Shown here: piece after piece, positions 61,499-64,000 of the stretch
Layout: each line of letters opens with the position of its first letter
How positions within the stretch are numbered: position 1 is the stretch's first letter
Assembly: GCF_037860775.1 (NCBI RefSeq)
Contig: NZ_JBBEWC010000009.1
Span: 124,001 to 188,000, forward strand
Origin: Emticicia soli
GTDB taxonomy: Bacteria; Bacteroidota; Bacteroidia; Cytophagales; Spirosomataceae
Length of the DNA stretch: 64,000 bases
Reading direction: 5' to 3'
Position numbers and translations under genes: made by a program
The notes under the pieces: generated by a model
Database searches by the model: none
What the model was told of the DNA's origin: nothing
The model's input: only the letters and a program-made list of their open reading frames with translations

Positions 61499-64000
61499 AT
61501 GGATTTGAAGTTACTAAAGAAACATCTCTTCCTTATTCTTTCTATCATATTTACAATCACTGCTGCTCTTAATTTCTTTATTTTCGAGAAAAATGCTCCC
61601 AGAGCATCGAAAGAGCACTATGTAAATACAATTAGAGAACGAATAAGAATAGAAATCGTACGTTCGAAGGATGAACTTTTTAAAATAGGCACAAAGTATC
61701 AGAAAGCCCCCGAAAGCACTTTTTTGAACTTTGAGGCAGTAAGCGTTTACCCATACTATATTTTTCGTAACGGGCAATTACTCTATTGGTCCGACCACCG
61801 CTTTGTACCTACCTATCAGGAGCTAGCCAGTAATGCCGAAACCAGGCTTTTAAGCACCAATAACAGTAAATATATTGTCAATGCCATTAGATTTGGCGAT
61901 AAAGGCGGCAAGATAGAGGTTTTTTCGTTGATTAACCTTTATCGTAAATTTCATAACGAAAACGATTACCTGCACAATGGTTATAACCACAAAATATTTT
62001 CAACCGAGCCGAAGAACTTACTGAGTCAACCTGTTAAAGAAACTTTTTTAAACATTACCGACGATAAAGGCAATTTTCTTTTTTCGGTTGTTCCGCCACA
62101 GGTCGAAAAACTTACTACTTCTAATATCCCGAGCGACACTCTTTTCTTACTTGCTATCAGTATTATTTTGCTGGGTATATATATAGCTTTGTGGATTTTA
62201 GGTCTTATAAAAGCACATCAGTTTGGGCGGGCGTTTGCTTTATTGGCAGCGTATCTGATTTTTATTCGCCTCATGATGCTATCTAATAGCATTCCGTTTA
62301 TTGTTTATGAGTCGAATCTCTTTAATCCAAAGTTTCTTACTATCAATGCTCTTGCACCATCGCTTGGCGATATGTTGCTCAATGCCATAGTTGTAGTTAT
62401 ATTGGTTGGGTATCTGGTTAGTTATTTCTATCGTTCTAATACATACTATAAACTCTTTAAGACCTCCAAAATAGTTCAGAATATTATTTCTGTTTCATTA
62501 GTGGTAATTTCTGTTCTGAGTACAAACATATTTTTCAGAAACCTGAGTAGTATTTATGAGAAGTCGCAATTTACACTCGACCTATCGCTAAGTATTTCTT
62601 TTTCTTCGCTTAAAATTGCTACACTCTTATTTTATGTTACGCTATCGGTTATTTTCTTTCTGGTAAACCATTTGTTAGGAAGTCTTTTTTTAAGATTCAA
62701 TAAGGATTTTAAAATGGCAGTAATCAGATGGCTAGGCGGGGTTTTAATAGGAGTGTTAGTAATAAGTGTTATCGACGAGTTCAGATGGGTTTACCTCATT
62801 GTGGGCATTTATTTTCTGATAATATATGCCAATAAGTTTCCTCGATTCTTCTATAATTTCAAATACAAAACTACCATCTACTTTTTTACAGGGGCTTTTG
62901 TATTTGCTTTTATTGCCATGTTCGTAATCTTTCATGAAGAACAGAGAAAAGACTTTTTTGATAAACAAAAATTCGGACAGAAATATCTGGCCGAAAACGA
63001 TGTGCTTGGTGAGGGGCTTCTTACAAGGGTAGTACAAACAGTTCAGAAAGATACGGCCATTGGAACTGCCTTGGAAAGAGTAACTCTGGCAAGAGAACAA
63101 ACGCAACAGATTGTAAAAAGTAAGCACCTGGACTTATATTTTGACCGATACGATACTGATGTATTAGCTTTTGATAAAAATGGCAAATCGCTTGACCAGT
63201 CAGAGGGAGCAAAAGACTTGCTTTATTATGAAGAGAATTATGGCAAAACCAATTACAAAACATCAAACCCAAATATATTTTTTATTGATGATATCGGCAA
63301 CAACTTCATTAAACAATATGTAGTTTTTATACCTGTAAGCAGAAACAATAACCTGGTAGGGAATGTAGTGCTAGAGTTAAAAATGAGAGACGAGTTTGCC
63401 GAAAGTGTGTATCCAGAATTGCTGATGGATAAAAAATTTGTGCAAACCCCCGAAACCAAAAACTACAGCTACGCTATTTTTAATGAGAAAAACCAACTGG
63501 TGTTTAATTCGGGCAATTACAATTATATGCGTAAACTGCCTGTTGGCCTCCTGAACGACAAAGACTTATACGAAAAAGGCGTAGAACTTTATAATTATAA
63601 CCATGTAGGGAAAATCGGGCAGAATGGCCGTAAAATTGTTATTTCATCAAAGTATCAGGTTTGGAAAAGTGTATTCCCTAATTTCTCTTTTTTGTTTTTG
63701 CTTTCGGTACTTTGTATTGTATTTGTGATGCTGCTTTATACACTAAAGTACAGTTTCAGGAATATGAATGTGAATTTTTCTACCAAAATTCAGTTGTATC
63801 TCAATGCTGCTTTTCTTGTCCCGTTGGTTTTGGTAGTAATTATTACGCTTAGTATTATTAATTCAACTTTTGTAAGTAATCAAGAGAAAGCGTACCTGGA
63901 CAACACCAAGAATATTACTTCTACAGTACAGCTTCAATTAGAGAATTTTATTCAGAAACGCATGAGCAGGGCTTTTCTGGAGCAGGAAATAAACGATTTG
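61499..64000 (+). CDS. Large multi-span sensor protein, probable histidine kinase (3' end outside window)
   Basis: The open frame runs 834 codons from ATG 61499 (MDLKLLKKHLFLILSIIFTI) to the window edge without a stop. Visible parts are helix 1 (about 8-28) and a first periplasmic domain to about 215. A block of about eight helices follows at 218-480 (FLLAISIILLGIYIALWILG, AIVVVILVGYLVSYF, IGVLVISVIDEF, GAFVFAFIAMFVIF). A second periplasmic sensor-like domain spans about 485-715 (LDLYFDRYDTDVLAFDKNGK, IFFIDDIGNNFIKQYVVF). Two further helices follow (FSFLFLLSVLCIVFVMLLY near 725 and AAFLVPLVLVVIITLSII near 770). No HAMP, phosphoacceptor or ATPase motif is visible yet. The histidine kinase call rests on resemblance to long Cytophagales sensor kinases. 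Confidence 0.7.
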   Translation, partial: MDLKLLKKHLFLILSIIFTITAALNFFIFEKNAPRASKEHYVNTIRERIRIEIVRSKDELFKIGTKYQKAPESTFLNFEAVSVYPYYIFRNGQLLYWSDHRFVPTYQELASNAETRLLSTNNSKYIVNAIRFGDKGGKIEVFSLINLYRKFHNENDYLHNGYNHKIFSTEPKNLLSQPVKETFLNITDDKGNFLFSVVPPQVEKLTTSNIPSDTLFLLAISIILLGIYIALWILGLIKAHQFGRAFALLAAYLIFIRLMMLSNSIPFIVYESNLFNPKFLTINALAPSLGDMLLNAIVVVILVGYLVSYFYRSNTYYKLFKTSKIVQNIISVSLVVISVLSTNIFFRNLSSIYEKSQFTLDLSLSISFSSLKIATLLFYVTLSVIFFLVNHLLGSLFLRFNKDFKMAVIRWLGGVLIGVLVISVIDEFRWVYLIVGIYFLIIYANKFPRFFYNFKYKTTIYFFTGAFVFAFIAMFVIFHEEQRKDFFDKQKFGQKYLAENDVLGEGLLTRVVQTVQKDTAIGTALERVTLAREQTQQIVKSKHLDLYFDRYDTDVLAFDKNGKSLDQSEGAKDLLYYEENYGKTNYKTSNPNIFFIDDIGNNFIKQYVVFIPVSRNNNLVGNVVLELKMRDEFAESVYPELLMDKKFVQTPETKNYSYAIFNEKNQLVFNSGNYNYMRKLPVGLLNDKDLYEKGVELYNYNHVGKIGQNGRKIVISSKYQVWKSVFPNFSFLFLLSVLCIVFVMLLYTLKYSFRNMNVNFSTKIQLYLNAAFLVPLVLVVIITLSIINSTFVSNQEKAYLDNTKNITSTVQLQLENFIQKRMSRAFLEQEINDL

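Noticed and set aside
62756..63459. Three overlapping reverse open frames in the last 1.3 kb
   Set aside because: They lie opposite the continuous forward sensor gene, which is open to the window end and has coherent helices and domains.
1..64000. tRNA, rRNA or transposase genes
   Set aside because: I looked for conserved tRNA arms, rRNA segments and transposase motifs and saw none; the palindrome at 60977 has no coding capacity.

Overview
The window reads as chromosomal DNA of a Bacteroidota bacterium, most likely of the order Cytophagales (Spirosomaceae-like). The reasons are the moderately AT-rich DNA, several TAnnTTTG-type -7 promoter elements, little use of Shine-Dalgarno sites, and the gene content: FtsX-type permease expansions, ThuA/sugar dehydrogenase/cytochrome c fusions, 3-keto-disaccharide hydrolase-like (DUF1080), Dabb and SMP-30 proteins, and an ECF sigma factor paired with a membrane/beta-barrel protein. 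The genus cannot be fixed from the sequence alone.

Positions 1-40567 are dominated by one structure: sixteen head-to-tail paralogous genes for about 800-residue FtsX/MacB-type ABC transporter permeases, all on the + strand, the first cut by the window edge. Each has the duplicated layout: one membrane helix, a large periplasmic domain, three helices, then a second copy of the same unit. No ATPase, membrane-fusion protein or outer-membrane channel is present in the window. The array falls into two blocks, genes 1-7 and genes 8-16. Between them lie a terminator, a reverse-strand lipoprotein gene and a promoter region with two TGTCCG-type dyads and a sigma-54-like element. Nearly every spacer inside the blocks is a short imperfect inverted repeat running from stop codon to start codon. 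There are two recurring sequence classes (A, five copies; B, seven copies), and the class matches the stop codon of the upstream gene without exception.

Positions 40568-56517 hold ordinary single genes and short operons. A reverse operon encodes a YafY-type regulator, a GyrI-like ligand-binding protein and a DUF1801 protein. Next come a large secreted ThuA-sugar dehydrogenase-PKD-cytochrome c protein with a Dabb protein, a CBM48-like protein and a DUF937/OmpA protein. They are followed by a class V aminotransferase, an AlkD-like DNA glycosylase, an FMN reductase with an acetoacetate decarboxylase-like partner, an SMP-30 lactonase with an NTF2-like protein, and a small protein paired with a nine-cysteine protein of unknown function. 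A DUF1080 protein and an MFS transporter close the section. Several of these (ThuA/GDH, SMP-30, DUF1080, MFS) fit extracellular sugar oxidation and uptake.

Positions 56518-64000 contain an ECF sigma factor, a membrane-anchored barrel protein and a thioredoxin in one reverse operon. They also contain a YetF-like membrane protein, a coiled-coil membrane protein, a 162-bp palindromic element, an IscA-like protein that lacks its C-terminal cysteines, and the first 834 codons of a large multi-span sensor protein (probably a histidine kinase) that runs off the window end.
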